A DNA stretch of 64,000 nt from positions 65,063-129,062 of the forward strand of contig CAISJD010000192.1 in assembly GCA_903885605.1 (NCBI GenBank), given 5' to 3'. Shown here in pieces: positions 44,971-53,073 of this stretch; position 1 is the stretch's first letter, and each line of letters opens with the position of its first letter. A program made the position numbers and the translations under genes. A model generated the notes under the pieces. It had not been told where the DNA came from and searched no databases. It saw only the letters and a list, made by a program, of their open reading frames with translations. This DNA comes from an uncultured Chthonomonas sp. (GTDB taxonomy: Bacteria; Armatimonadota; Chthonomonadetes; Chthonomonadales; CAJBBX01).

Positions 44971-46638
44971 ATGCGAACCCATCCGGCGCTGCTGCTGATC
45001 GTCGCCATGACCGCCCTGGCCTCGGCTTGCCTTGCCCAGACCGCGGCGTTCTGCAACATCCAGAGCATCGACGCCCAGCAGCTGAGCAACGGGGTGCAGA
45101 TCAGCATCAAGGCCGACGGCGTGCTGGACTGGATGCCGGAGAACAACGACTGGGGCATGATCTACGGCGGCGGCGCGCGGCAGAAGGTGAGCATCGTCTT
45201 CACCAACGCCAAGTCGCAGGTCGGCAAGACCTTCATCGACGTCAGCAAGTACCCGGTCAGCTACCTCCAGCTCGCGGTGCCGCAGAGCGCCAAGGAGGGC
45301 GTCGGCGTCAACCTGGTGGTGGCCATGTACGAGCCGGCCTCCATCCGCTTCGCCAAGAGCACCGACCAGCAGAGCGTCATCATCACCGTGAACAGCGAGC
45401 GGAACACCGCCGCGCGGGCGACCTCGAACGGCTCGGCCGCGGCAGGGGCGGCGGCGGCGGGCGGCATGGATGTCAGCATGAAGGCGGGGCTACTGAGCAT
45501 CGACGCGACCAAGGCCAAGCTCCTGGCCCTGCTGGCCGCCGTATCGGTGACCGCCAAGGCCGACATGGTGATCGACGACTCGGTGAAGGATCGCGACGTC
45601 TCGGTGTCGCTGGACGGCATGGCGGTGGACGACGCCGTGGCCGGGCTCGCCGCCTCGTGCGGGCTGGCGGCCTCCAAGAGGGACGGCATCTGGACCATCT
45701 GCGACGGCACTCCCGTGGACCTGGCCACCTACCGCCTGTCGGGCACCGAGTCCTATCGCATGAAGTACATCAAGGCCCAGACCGCCTCCGGCCTGCTGCC
45801 GACGTTCCTGTATAGCTTCCTGCACGTCAACGAGGCGCAGAACGCCGTCGTGGTCACCGCGCCGGGGCAGATGCTGGACAAGATCCGCTCCGACTTCGGC
45901 AAGGTCGATGTGGCCCCGCCGCAGATCATGATCGAGGCGCTGGCCGTGGAGGTGGCGTCGACCTCCGACCTGACCGCCTCGCTGGCCACGGCGTTCCGGA
46001 ACGACCGCATGACGGCCGGGACCAACTCGGCCACGGGCGACATCACCTACAGCACCATCGGCACGCTCCCCACCGACTTCCAGGCGCTCCTCAAGGCGCT
46101 CGTCTCCGATGGCAAGGCGAAGGTACGGGCCAACCCGCGCATGGCGGCGGTGAACGGCCAGGCCGCCGACATCTTCATCGGCCAGACCAAGTTCATCAAG
46201 GTCGAGGTCACCTCCTACGGCGGCAAGCAGGAGCGCATCCAGGGCGTCGACGTGGGCGTGAAGCTGGAGGTGCGGCCCTGGACCGGCGGCAACGGCGAGA
46301 TCACCGTGACGCTGAAGCCCGAGGTGAGCAACATCAGCGAGCAGGAGCGCGAGACCGGCCTCCCGGTCCTCTCCACCCGCCGAGCCGAGACGACGGTCCG
46401 CGTGAAGGACGGCGAGACGATCATGATCGGCGGCCTCGTGCAGAAGCAGGAGTACCAGACCCGCACGAAGGTGCCGATCCTGGGCGACATCCCGGTCCTC
46501 GGCATCCCCTTCCGCAGCCGCAAGACCAGCACCGTAGACTCCGAGCTGGTCATCTTCGTAACCCCCCGCCTCCTGACCGACCGAGGCCGCCTCAAGGACG
46601 AAGCCGCCGAGGCCAAGGTAAGGCGGCTGCTGAAGTAA
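44971..46638 (+). CDS. Secretin-like protein, paralogue 3 (AMIN-like N-terminus)
   Basis: AAFCNIQSIDAQQLSNGVQISIKADGVLDWMPE...; C-term TTVRVKDGETIMIGGLVQKQEYQTRTKVPILGDIPVLGIPFRSRKTSTVDSELVIFVTPRLL. Confidence 0.85.
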   Translation: MRTHPALLLIVAMTALASACLAQTAAFCNIQSIDAQQLSNGVQISIKADGVLDWMPENNDWGMIYGGGARQKVSIVFTNAKSQVGKTFIDVSKYPVSYLQLAVPQSAKEGVGVNLVVAMYEPASIRFAKSTDQQSVIITVNSERNTAARATSNGSAAAGAAAAGGMDVSMKAGLLSIDATKAKLLALLAAVSVTAKADMVIDDSVKDRDVSVSLDGMAVDDAVAGLAASCGLAASKRDGIWTICDGTPVDLATYRLSGTESYRMKYIKAQTASGLLPTFLYSFLHVNEAQNAVVVTAPGQMLDKIRSDFGKVDVAPPQIMIEALAVEVASTSDLTASLATAFRNDRMTAGTNSATGDITYSTIGTLPTDFQALLKALVSDGKAKVRANPRMAAVNGQAADIFIGQTKFIKVEVTSYGGKQERIQGVDVGVKLEVRPWTGGNGEITVTLKPEVSNISEQERETGLPVLSTRRAETTVRVKDGETIMIGGLVQKQEYQTRTKVPILGDIPVLGIPFRSRKTSTVDSELVIFVTPRLLTDRGRLKDEAAEAKVRRLLK

Positions 46639-46686
46639 CAGGAAGGGCGGGGAGAGGGGGGCGATCAGAGCCCGACGCGCTAGGGG

Positions 46687-46692
46687 TACAAT
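46687..46692 (+). promoter_or_regulatory. Putative -10 (TACAAT) 6 nt upstream of an ATG: possible leaderless promoter
   Basis: GGGGTACAATCCGGGCATGAAAGAC; no convincing -35. Confidence 0.35.
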
Positions 46693-46698
46693 CCGGGC

Positions 46699-46941
46699 AT
46701 GAAAGACCAAGTCGTGGAGGCAATCAGGGACGTCTTTGAGCCGAGTATGATCGATGAGAGTGCGCTCACCGAAGTGGATGGCCATGTTTACGGCACCGTG
46801 CAGGTGATCGGATCGCCAGTGTTCGATGCGCTCGATGATGTGCGCCGCCAGCATCGCCTCTGGGACAAGCTCATCGCAGTGCTGGGTGGCGATGCTCTGA
46901 ACGTCGGCCCCGTCGTTCTTCAGCCTGGCCGGCGTGGCTAG
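46699..46941 (+). CDS. Small BolA-like-pattern protein
   Basis: 80 aa MKDQVVEAIRDVFEPSMIDESALTEVDGHVYGTVQVIGSPVFDALDDVRRQHRLWDKLIAVLGGDALNVGPVVLQPGRRG; overlaps the next CDS by 8 nt. Confidence 0.55.
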   Translation: MKDQVVEAIRDVFEPSMIDESALTEVDGHVYGTVQVIGSPVFDALDDVRRQHRLWDKLIAVLGGDALNVGPVVLQPGRRG

Positions 46942-47908
46942 AACGGTCGGCGCCATCGGCGCCCCGCGCAAAGCAATGCGGGAGCGTATCGATGTGCTTC
47001 GCCAGGCCCTGCCGCAGCTCATCCGTACGGCTGTTCTACGGGCCGCCCCGGACCTCCCGTGGCGCCTTGACGGATGTGTGTACCAGTACACGCGTTTCGA
47101 GGCGTTGCTGGCCATGGTGGGCGGCCCTATCGTCCGGCCCTCTGCGGCTAAGCAACCCATGTCCGAGCTGTGGGCAACATCATCGGTTCACCTTAACGAT
47201 TCGCAGGAGTTCACGCGCGGTCGCGAGGTGATTGCCAAGGCTCTGCCCATTCTGCCAAAGGACGAGGTCACCAGGAGGATGACCAGAGCGGTGCATGATG
47301 CAGACGCTCTGGAGGTCTACTGCACGTGCTTCTCTGGCGTGGATGATGATCTCAGCCAGTGGCGCGGTTACGGCGCCGACGGTACCGGAGTCTGCATCGA
47401 GTTTGACTTGCGCAAGCTCATAGAGGGGCTTGATGGCGTAGGATGCTGGCTCATCTACGGGAAGCCTAACGATAAGTCCGAGTTAACGCAGGTTGCTGTC
47501 GCCGAGAAGCTAGTCACGTATATCCATCGCAGCATCGCTACCGCACTGCCACCCGGGCGCGTACCGGAAGCGGTCTACAGTGAGGTCCGGGAGCAACTGG
47601 CCGAGATATGGTCGGCGCTGTTCTTGGTGTTTAAACACCAGGACTTCTGCGCGGAGAACGAGTTCCGGATCGTCTACTCTAGTGCTGTTGGTCGAACCAT
47701 TGAACCGGCGTTCCGCCCGGATTCCGTGGTTCCGTTCGTGCCACTTCAGATGACATCCGGTAAAGCGCTGCCGGTAACGGCCATACGCCTCGGGCCCGCT
47801 GTCAGTACTGACATCAACGTTCGAAGCCTTGAACTCCTACTGAGCAGGCTGAAACTCGGCGATCGTATCAGGGTAACCAAGAGCGACATACCTTACGTCC
47901 CCCGGTAG
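46934..47908 (+). CDS. DUF2971-like protein
   Basis: VYQYTRFEALLAMVGG...ELWATSSVHLNDSQEFTRGREVI...VYCTCFSGVDDDLSQWRGYGADGTGVCIEFDLRKL...FVFKHQDFCAENEFRIVYS: the DUF2971 pattern (xLwaSsvxxLNDxxEFxxG; CFSxxxDxLSQWRxYgxxGxGvcIgF). Confidence 0.75.
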   Translation: MARTVGAIGAPRKAMRERIDVLRQALPQLIRTAVLRAAPDLPWRLDGCVYQYTRFEALLAMVGGPIVRPSAAKQPMSELWATSSVHLNDSQEFTRGREVIAKALPILPKDEVTRRMTRAVHDADALEVYCTCFSGVDDDLSQWRGYGADGTGVCIEFDLRKLIEGLDGVGCWLIYGKPNDKSELTQVAVAEKLVTYIHRSIATALPPGRVPEAVYSEVREQLAEIWSALFLVFKHQDFCAENEFRIVYSSAVGRTIEPAFRPDSVVPFVPLQMTSGKALPVTAIRLGPAVSTDINVRSLELLLSRLKLGDRIRVTKSDIPYVPR

Positions 47909-47995
47909 GTACCTTGCACGCGCCGCCGGACCGCCCGACCGGCGATGCCATGGAAGTCGGTCAGGCGCTGCGGCGTGCTCCAGGGAGGCCACCTC

Positions 47996-49210
47996 ATGCG
48001 ATGGACGGATCGGCACTCCAGCCTCGCTCGCCTTGCGGCGTCGCTCGCGGTCGCCGGGGTGATGGTGGTCGGGCTTGTCTCCGGCTACCGCAGGCATTCG
48101 CGTTCGGCACCGCGGTTGGAGGCGGCGCCGCTGGTGGCCGCGGCCCAAGCCGGCGATGTGGAAAGGGTCCGGTTGCTCCTTCGCACCGGCGCCGACCCGA
48201 ACCGGCTCAGTGATCGGGGCTGGAGTCCCCTTGTCGGCGCCGCCTGGAAGGGCAGCGTGCCCATCGCCCGGATGCTCGTGGCGCGAGGCGCGAAACTGGA
48301 CCTGCCGGACTTCGAGGGAAGTACGCCGCTCTGGATGGCGACCTTCATGGGGCAGGAGACCATGGTGCGGTACCTGGTGGGCGCAGGGGCCGACGTCAAC
48401 GCCCAGAACAGGCGGCACCGCCGACCGCCGCTGATGGATGCCGTCTGGCTCGGCGAACGCGACATTGCGGTCTACTTGCTCAAGCACGGCGCCCATGCCG
48501 ACACCTCTGACGACTGGGGCCGGACGCCGCTGACCATGGCGCTGGGAGGCGGCGACACGGCCATGGTGCAGCTGCTGCTCGCGCACGGCGCAAGGGTGGT
48601 CCCCGGCGACCGGGCCAGTTCGGCCGAGGTGCTCCGTGCCGCGCTGGCGGGCGACGTCGAGGCGCTGCGGAAGCGGCTTGACGCCGGCGATAGCCCCGAT
48701 TCGTGCGACAAGCAGGGCGTTCGCGCACTGATGGCGGCGTGCCGCTTGCACAGGGTAGACGCCGCGGACCTCCTCCTGGCGCGCGGCGCCCGCGTGGACC
48801 TGATGGACATCGGCAACAACACCGTGGTCAGCCACGCGGTCCTGGGCGGCTGCCTCGAGCAGATGGCTCGCATGATCCGCCTGGGCGCGGACCCGAATGC
48901 CGCCAACGTTGAGGGCGCGACCCCGCTGAAGCTTGCGGCCGATGCGGGCCTGACCGATGCGGCGGCAGCGCTGCTCGGGTGCGGGGCCGATCCAAACAGC
49001 CGGAACGGGTACGGGCAGACGCCGCTGGCCCTGGCGGCAATGAACGGCCACGCGCCGGTGGTGCGCGCCCTGATCGCGGCAGGCGCTGATGTGAACGCGC
49101 TGCCGGCAGGCTGGAAGGAGAGCGACCGCCGCTCCGCCCTGCGCTGCGCCCGCGATGGCGGACACGCAGCAATCGTCAAGATGCTCCAGGCGGCCGGCGC
49201 GCGGGAGTAG
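47996..49210 (+). CDS. Membrane-anchored ankyrin-repeat protein
   Basis: N-terminal TM/signal LAASLAVAGVMVVGLVSGY; ankyrin repeats LVAAAQAGDVERVRLLLRTGADPNRLSDRGWSPLVGAAWKGSVPIARMLVARGAKLDLPDFEGSTPLWMATFMGQ. Confidence 0.9.
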   Translation: MRWTDRHSSLARLAASLAVAGVMVVGLVSGYRRHSRSAPRLEAAPLVAAAQAGDVERVRLLLRTGADPNRLSDRGWSPLVGAAWKGSVPIARMLVARGAKLDLPDFEGSTPLWMATFMGQETMVRYLVGAGADVNAQNRRHRRPPLMDAVWLGERDIAVYLLKHGAHADTSDDWGRTPLTMALGGGDTAMVQLLLAHGARVVPGDRASSAEVLRAALAGDVEALRKRLDAGDSPDSCDKQGVRALMAACRLHRVDAADLLLARGARVDLMDIGNNTVVSHAVLGGCLEQMARMIRLGADPNAANVEGATPLKLAADAGLTDAAAALLGCGADPNSRNGYGQTPLALAAMNGHAPVVRALIAAGADVNALPAGWKESDRRSALRCARDGGHAAIVKMLQAAGARE

Positions 49211-49316
49211 GAGGGGCGAGGCCCCGGCGTCATGCTGAGTGTTCGATGGAAGCCGAAGGGACTCACTTAGCCATGGCAGAGAAGCGAGCCCCCGAACCCT
49301 TGATGTCGCGGGGCGG

Positions 49317-49353
49317 GTCCGTGCTCGTCCGTGGAGGTCCGTGTGGGTCCGTG
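49317..49353. repeat. 10-bp-phased GTCCGTG intergenic repeat (4 units)
   Basis: GTCCGTGctcGTCCGTGgagGTCCGTGtggGTCCGTG at 49317, 49327, 49337, 49347; same unit as at 7882. Confidence 0.7.
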
Positions 49354-49475
49354 TGGCCTTCTGACGGCGCCCACGCCTCCGGGGGGTGTTTCGCTGCGAC
49401 CAGCCTGCCGTGGTCTCGGTGTGCGTGCCCGCCTTGCGGCGGGGCGCTTCACCGTCGGCAAGCGGGCCGCGTGCC

Positions 49476-51542
49476 CTACCTCGCGGTGAAGTCCACCACC
49501 ACGCCCTCTACCATTAGCTTCCGTCCCTGGCGCTGGAGCTTGCCGCCCGCCGGCGTGAGGACCAGTACCGCGGCTCGGTCGGCCGGCAGGCTCAGCCTGG
49601 CCCGGCCCTTGCAGCGGCGCGCCACGAAGCGCTTGGCGACGGTGTCGTAGAGGTCCACGGGCTTCGGACCCACGGGCACGCTGACCGTGCGCGGGGCGGC
49701 GTGGGGGTTGTAGAGCAGGTAGGTGGGGTAGGAGCGGCCGGCGAAGACGTCCATCATCCGGAGGTCGAGCCGCAGGATACCGCTCACGTCCGTCGTGTCG
49801 ACCAGGCCCGCCATGAAGGCCGCCGAGGCGCCGCTGTAGAGGCTCAGGTCCTTCACGGGCCAGTTGTAGTCCGGTGCGTCGCTGCCCGCCGTGAGCCACT
49901 TGCCCTTGCGGCCCCAGTTGATGCGCTCATAGGGGATGCAGCGCTTGGGATCGCCCTTCCAGTCCCAGCAGGACTGGCTGTCCGGCGGGACCTCGGCCGG
50001 GTAGAAGAGGCGGAGCGAGTTGGCCAGGTTGAGCACCCACTTGCCCATGGCGCGGGCGTAGGCGGGATCGTACCGGGCGACGCCGGCGAGGATCGACCAC
50101 TGCGCCGACTCGACCATGTAGGCCTTCGCGGCCGGGTCGTGCCAGAGGCCGCAGATGTCGAGGTCGCCCCAGCGGTCCACTCCCACGCCGTTATGGTCGA
50201 TCCCCTCGTGGCTGAAGGCGAAGGCGCGCTGCACGTAGCGGTCGGCAGGCAGGCGGAGGCCCAGTTCGGCGTTCATGCGGACGGCGGCCGCCGCGCCCCA
50301 GGCCACCCCGGTTTCGATGATCGGCACCTCGCCGTACCGATCCCAGAAGCGGAAGCACTCCAGTGCGCGGTCGAGGTAGGCCTTGTCGCCGGTGCGCTTG
50401 TAGGCCGCGTAGAAGAGCCACGCGGCGTGGCCGGCGTTGTCGGGCTCCTTGCTGCCCGTGGCGGCGGGACGGCGCGCGTCGTAGTCGTAGCCGCTGAAGT
50501 CGTAATCGGGCACGCCGTCGGAGCCCTTCAGGCCGTCGTGGATCCGAGCCAGCGTCTCGATGCTCCTGCGCCAGAGGCGCTCGGCCTCCGGCCTGCCGGG
50601 GTAGAGGTCCAGGAGCACGGCGTAGGCGGTGGAGGGCTGCAGGTCGTACCAGTAGTTGAGGGGCGTCGGGCCGTTGCGGTAGTCGGTGAACAGGCTCAGC
50701 CCCTTGTCGGTGCAGAACCAGGCGTCGCAGAGCCGGACCCAGTCCTGGCCGCCCTGCCGGCGCTTGTCGACGCCGCTGTAGGCCGCACCTATGACCGTCC
50801 ACATGGAGTTGATGCTCTCGCCGGCGCCGGTCTTGGCGCGGTCGTCGCCGATGTAGGTCGTCTGCGCGAAGAAGGGCCCGCGCTCGTCGGCGCCCACGCG
50901 GCAGAGCGGCAGGTTGGGGCCCGTGGCGCGCGTGTCGAAGGTAAGGGCGTCGAAGTCGCGGCAGACGCGCTTCCAGTCCAGCATCTTGTAGGGGCGGGGG
51001 AGGTTCGGCATCAGGTCCACGGCGAGGAGGCTCTTCTGGCCAGCGATGCGCGTCGCGGCCGGCCGGGGCATCGGCAGGAAGTCCAGCGCCGAGACCTCGC
51101 CCCAGGCGCCCTTGGGGCCTTCGATGGTGACGACGACCTTCAGCGGCCTGCCGCCTGCCGGGCGCACGGCGCGGGGGTCCAGCGGGCGCTCGTAGGTCCC
51201 CTGCCTGTCGGAGCTCCAGGCCGGCGAGTACATCCGCTGCTTGCCGTCGCCGTGGAGGTCGCCGGCGACCTGCATGATGAGCCGTCCGCCGCCGCCCAGC
51301 CGCACGTTCAGGCGCACCTTGCCCGCGTCGCGCGGCAGGATGACCGGCTCAACCACGCCGCCGCACCAGCCCTGCTCGACCACCAAGCGGAGGCCGGCAT
51401 CGGTCACCGAGAGCGTGCCCGAACCCGCGCGTGACCAGGCGGCAGGCGTGCGGATCAGTCCGGGTTCCCACCGCGGCGGGCCCGACGGCGTCTGCGCGAA
51501 GGCCCAGCAGAGCAGGGCGGGCATGGCAAGGGCAGTCAGCAT
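49476..51542 (-). CDS. Secreted alpha/alpha-toroid-like protein (putative glycoside hydrolase/lyase)
   Basis: Signal MLTALAMPALLCWAFAQT; helical repeat region WRRSIETLARIHDGLKGSDGVPDYDFSGYDY...AAWLFYAAYKRTGDKAYLDRALECFRFWDRYGE...; C-terminal beta-domain. Confidence 0.55.
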   Translation of the reverse strand: MLTALAMPALLCWAFAQTPSGPPRWEPGLIRTPAAWSRAGSGTLSVTDAGLRLVVEQGWCGGVVEPVILPRDAGKVRLNVRLGGGGRLIMQVAGDLHGDGKQRMYSPAWSSDRQGTYERPLDPRAVRPAGGRPLKVVVTIEGPKGAWGEVSALDFLPMPRPAATRIAGQKSLLAVDLMPNLPRPYKMLDWKRVCRDFDALTFDTRATGPNLPLCRVGADERGPFFAQTTYIGDDRAKTGAGESINSMWTVIGAAYSGVDKRRQGGQDWVRLCDAWFCTDKGLSLFTDYRNGPTPLNYWYDLQPSTAYAVLLDLYPGRPEAERLWRRSIETLARIHDGLKGSDGVPDYDFSGYDYDARRPAATGSKEPDNAGHAAWLFYAAYKRTGDKAYLDRALECFRFWDRYGEVPIIETGVAWGAAAAVRMNAELGLRLPADRYVQRAFAFSHEGIDHNGVGVDRWGDLDICGLWHDPAAKAYMVESAQWSILAGVARYDPAYARAMGKWVLNLANSLRLFYPAEVPPDSQSCWDWKGDPKRCIPYERINWGRKGKWLTAGSDAPDYNWPVKDLSLYSGASAAFMAGLVDTTDVSGILRLDLRMMDVFAGRSYPTYLLYNPHAAPRTVSVPVGPKPVDLYDTVAKRFVARRCKGRARLSLPADRAAVLVLTPAGGKLQRQGRKLMVEGVVVDFTAR

Positions 51543-51566
51543 TGGACCTCCTGGGGTCGTGGCGGG

Positions 51567-52991
51567 CTACAGCCCGCCCAGCTTGGCCAACTCCTCGCGG
51601 CCGCGCCGGCGCTCCTCGTCGGACTGCATGATGCCGTAGGCACGGTAGACGGCGGCGAACCATGCCACGGGGCGCTTCCTGGGTAGCGGCGCCGGGGCCG
51701 TAGCGGCGGGCGCAGGTACGGGTGTGCGCGGTTTGTCGGCGGCGCGGTCCCACGCGGAGCGGATGGCAGCCTCGTCGCCAAGGCCGTCGGGGAAGGCCTG
51801 CGAACGGTCGTTGGCGTTGTAGAACCAGAGCTTGGGCGCGGTCACGGGCACGGTGGCCGGCCTGCGCCCGGGCATCTGGAAGTGGCCCGAGCGGGTATGG
51901 TCACGCACCCATCGGTACGCGTAGTCGAGGAAGGCCCGGCGCCGCTCGTCGGGCAGGTTCGCCAGCCAGGTGGCCTCGTCGGCGCCCCAGAGGAAGACCC
52001 CGCCGGCATCGCTCAGGCCGGTCATGCAGTTGTCCACCTCGTAGAGTTGCGGGATCTCCGCGCAGCGCCATCCTGCCGGGTGGATGCCGCCGGGCGCGCG
52101 GCCATACATGGTGTCAAGGTAGTCTGCGCGCAGTTCGGCGCCCAGCGGCTCGGCGGTCTCCACGGGCCGCAGCGGGAAGCCCAGGAAGTCCCAGAGGAAC
52201 GTGCCGTTGAAGATGACACCGGGGTCGGGTCGGTTCATCACGAAGTGGCCGTCGCAGAGGACCCACTTGCGCCGGGCGTGCAGGGCGGCGTAGCGGCGGG
52301 TGCGTGCGACCACGGCTGCCCAGCATCTCCAGCCCTCGTCGCGCTGCCCCACGAGCTGGACCTGGCCGAAGTGGATGGCCTCGTAGCCCGCGTCGATGTA
52401 GCGTCTCGCTCGGTAGAGGAACCAGTACTGCGTCTCGCGCCGGGTGATATCGGGCACGGAGCCACCGGGCATCCAGAGGTTGCGCATGCGGCCGTCGGGA
52501 TAGAGCATCTCCTCGTAGCGGAAGCTGCGGGCCTCGGGCTCATCGCCGAACTCGCGGAAGACCCAGGCCGGGATCGGCACATCCTCGACGCCGGCCTGCG
52601 GCGAGCCCTTCCTGGCTCGCTCAAGGGCCTCGGGCGACTTGCTTGAGTAGGCCGTCTCGAAGACGCAGGCCTGCAGGATCGCCTCGGGGTCCTGCGCATG
52701 GACCCGGGCGGCGTTCTCGTGGGCGATGCGGAAGTGGCGCTCATCGTCGGCGGGGCAGTCCCAAGCGTAGGCGGCCCGGCCCAGGAACTTGGCGCCGGTC
52801 CGGCGCACCATCCGCAGGCTATCGTCGAAGCCCGGCGCCGGCCCAGAGGAGCCCTCGGAGCAGAGCCCCAGCGTCTGCAGGGAGCGGGCCAGGTAGCGCT
52901 CGAGCACCGCCTGCGGTATGGGACCGTTGAAGGCGTAGGGCGATGCCGAACTGCAGAGCGCGAGGAGGGCGGCGGCGGCGGGCATGGTCAT
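51567..52991 (-). CDS. Secreted protein of unknown function (possible TIM-barrel glycosidase-like)
   Basis: MTMPAAAALLALCSSASPYAFNGPIPQAVLERYLARSLQTLGLCSEG...GAKFLGRAAYAWDCPADDERHFRIAHENAARVHAQDPEAILQACVFETAYSS...YIDAGYEAIHFGQVQLVGQRDEGWRCW. Confidence 0.5.
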   Translation of the reverse strand: MTMPAAAALLALCSSASPYAFNGPIPQAVLERYLARSLQTLGLCSEGSSGPAPGFDDSLRMVRRTGAKFLGRAAYAWDCPADDERHFRIAHENAARVHAQDPEAILQACVFETAYSSKSPEALERARKGSPQAGVEDVPIPAWVFREFGDEPEARSFRYEEMLYPDGRMRNLWMPGGSVPDITRRETQYWFLYRARRYIDAGYEAIHFGQVQLVGQRDEGWRCWAAVVARTRRYAALHARRKWVLCDGHFVMNRPDPGVIFNGTFLWDFLGFPLRPVETAEPLGAELRADYLDTMYGRAPGGIHPAGWRCAEIPQLYEVDNCMTGLSDAGGVFLWGADEATWLANLPDERRRAFLDYAYRWVRDHTRSGHFQMPGRRPATVPVTAPKLWFYNANDRSQAFPDGLGDEAAIRSAWDRAADKPRTPVPAPAATAPAPLPRKRPVAWFAAVYRAYGIMQSDEERRRGREELAKLGGL

Positions 52992-53073
52992 GGCGCAGGT
53001 CTCCCGTAGCCGCACTGTCGCGGCGGTTGGCCTTCAGTGTACGCGATGGGGGCGGGCATCGGGACGCCCTCGC

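Noticed and set aside
45490-47160. 556-aa minus-strand ORF across secretin 3 and the small ORF
   Set aside because: Shadow ORF; the plus-strand frames carry recognisable secretin and DUF2971 motifs.
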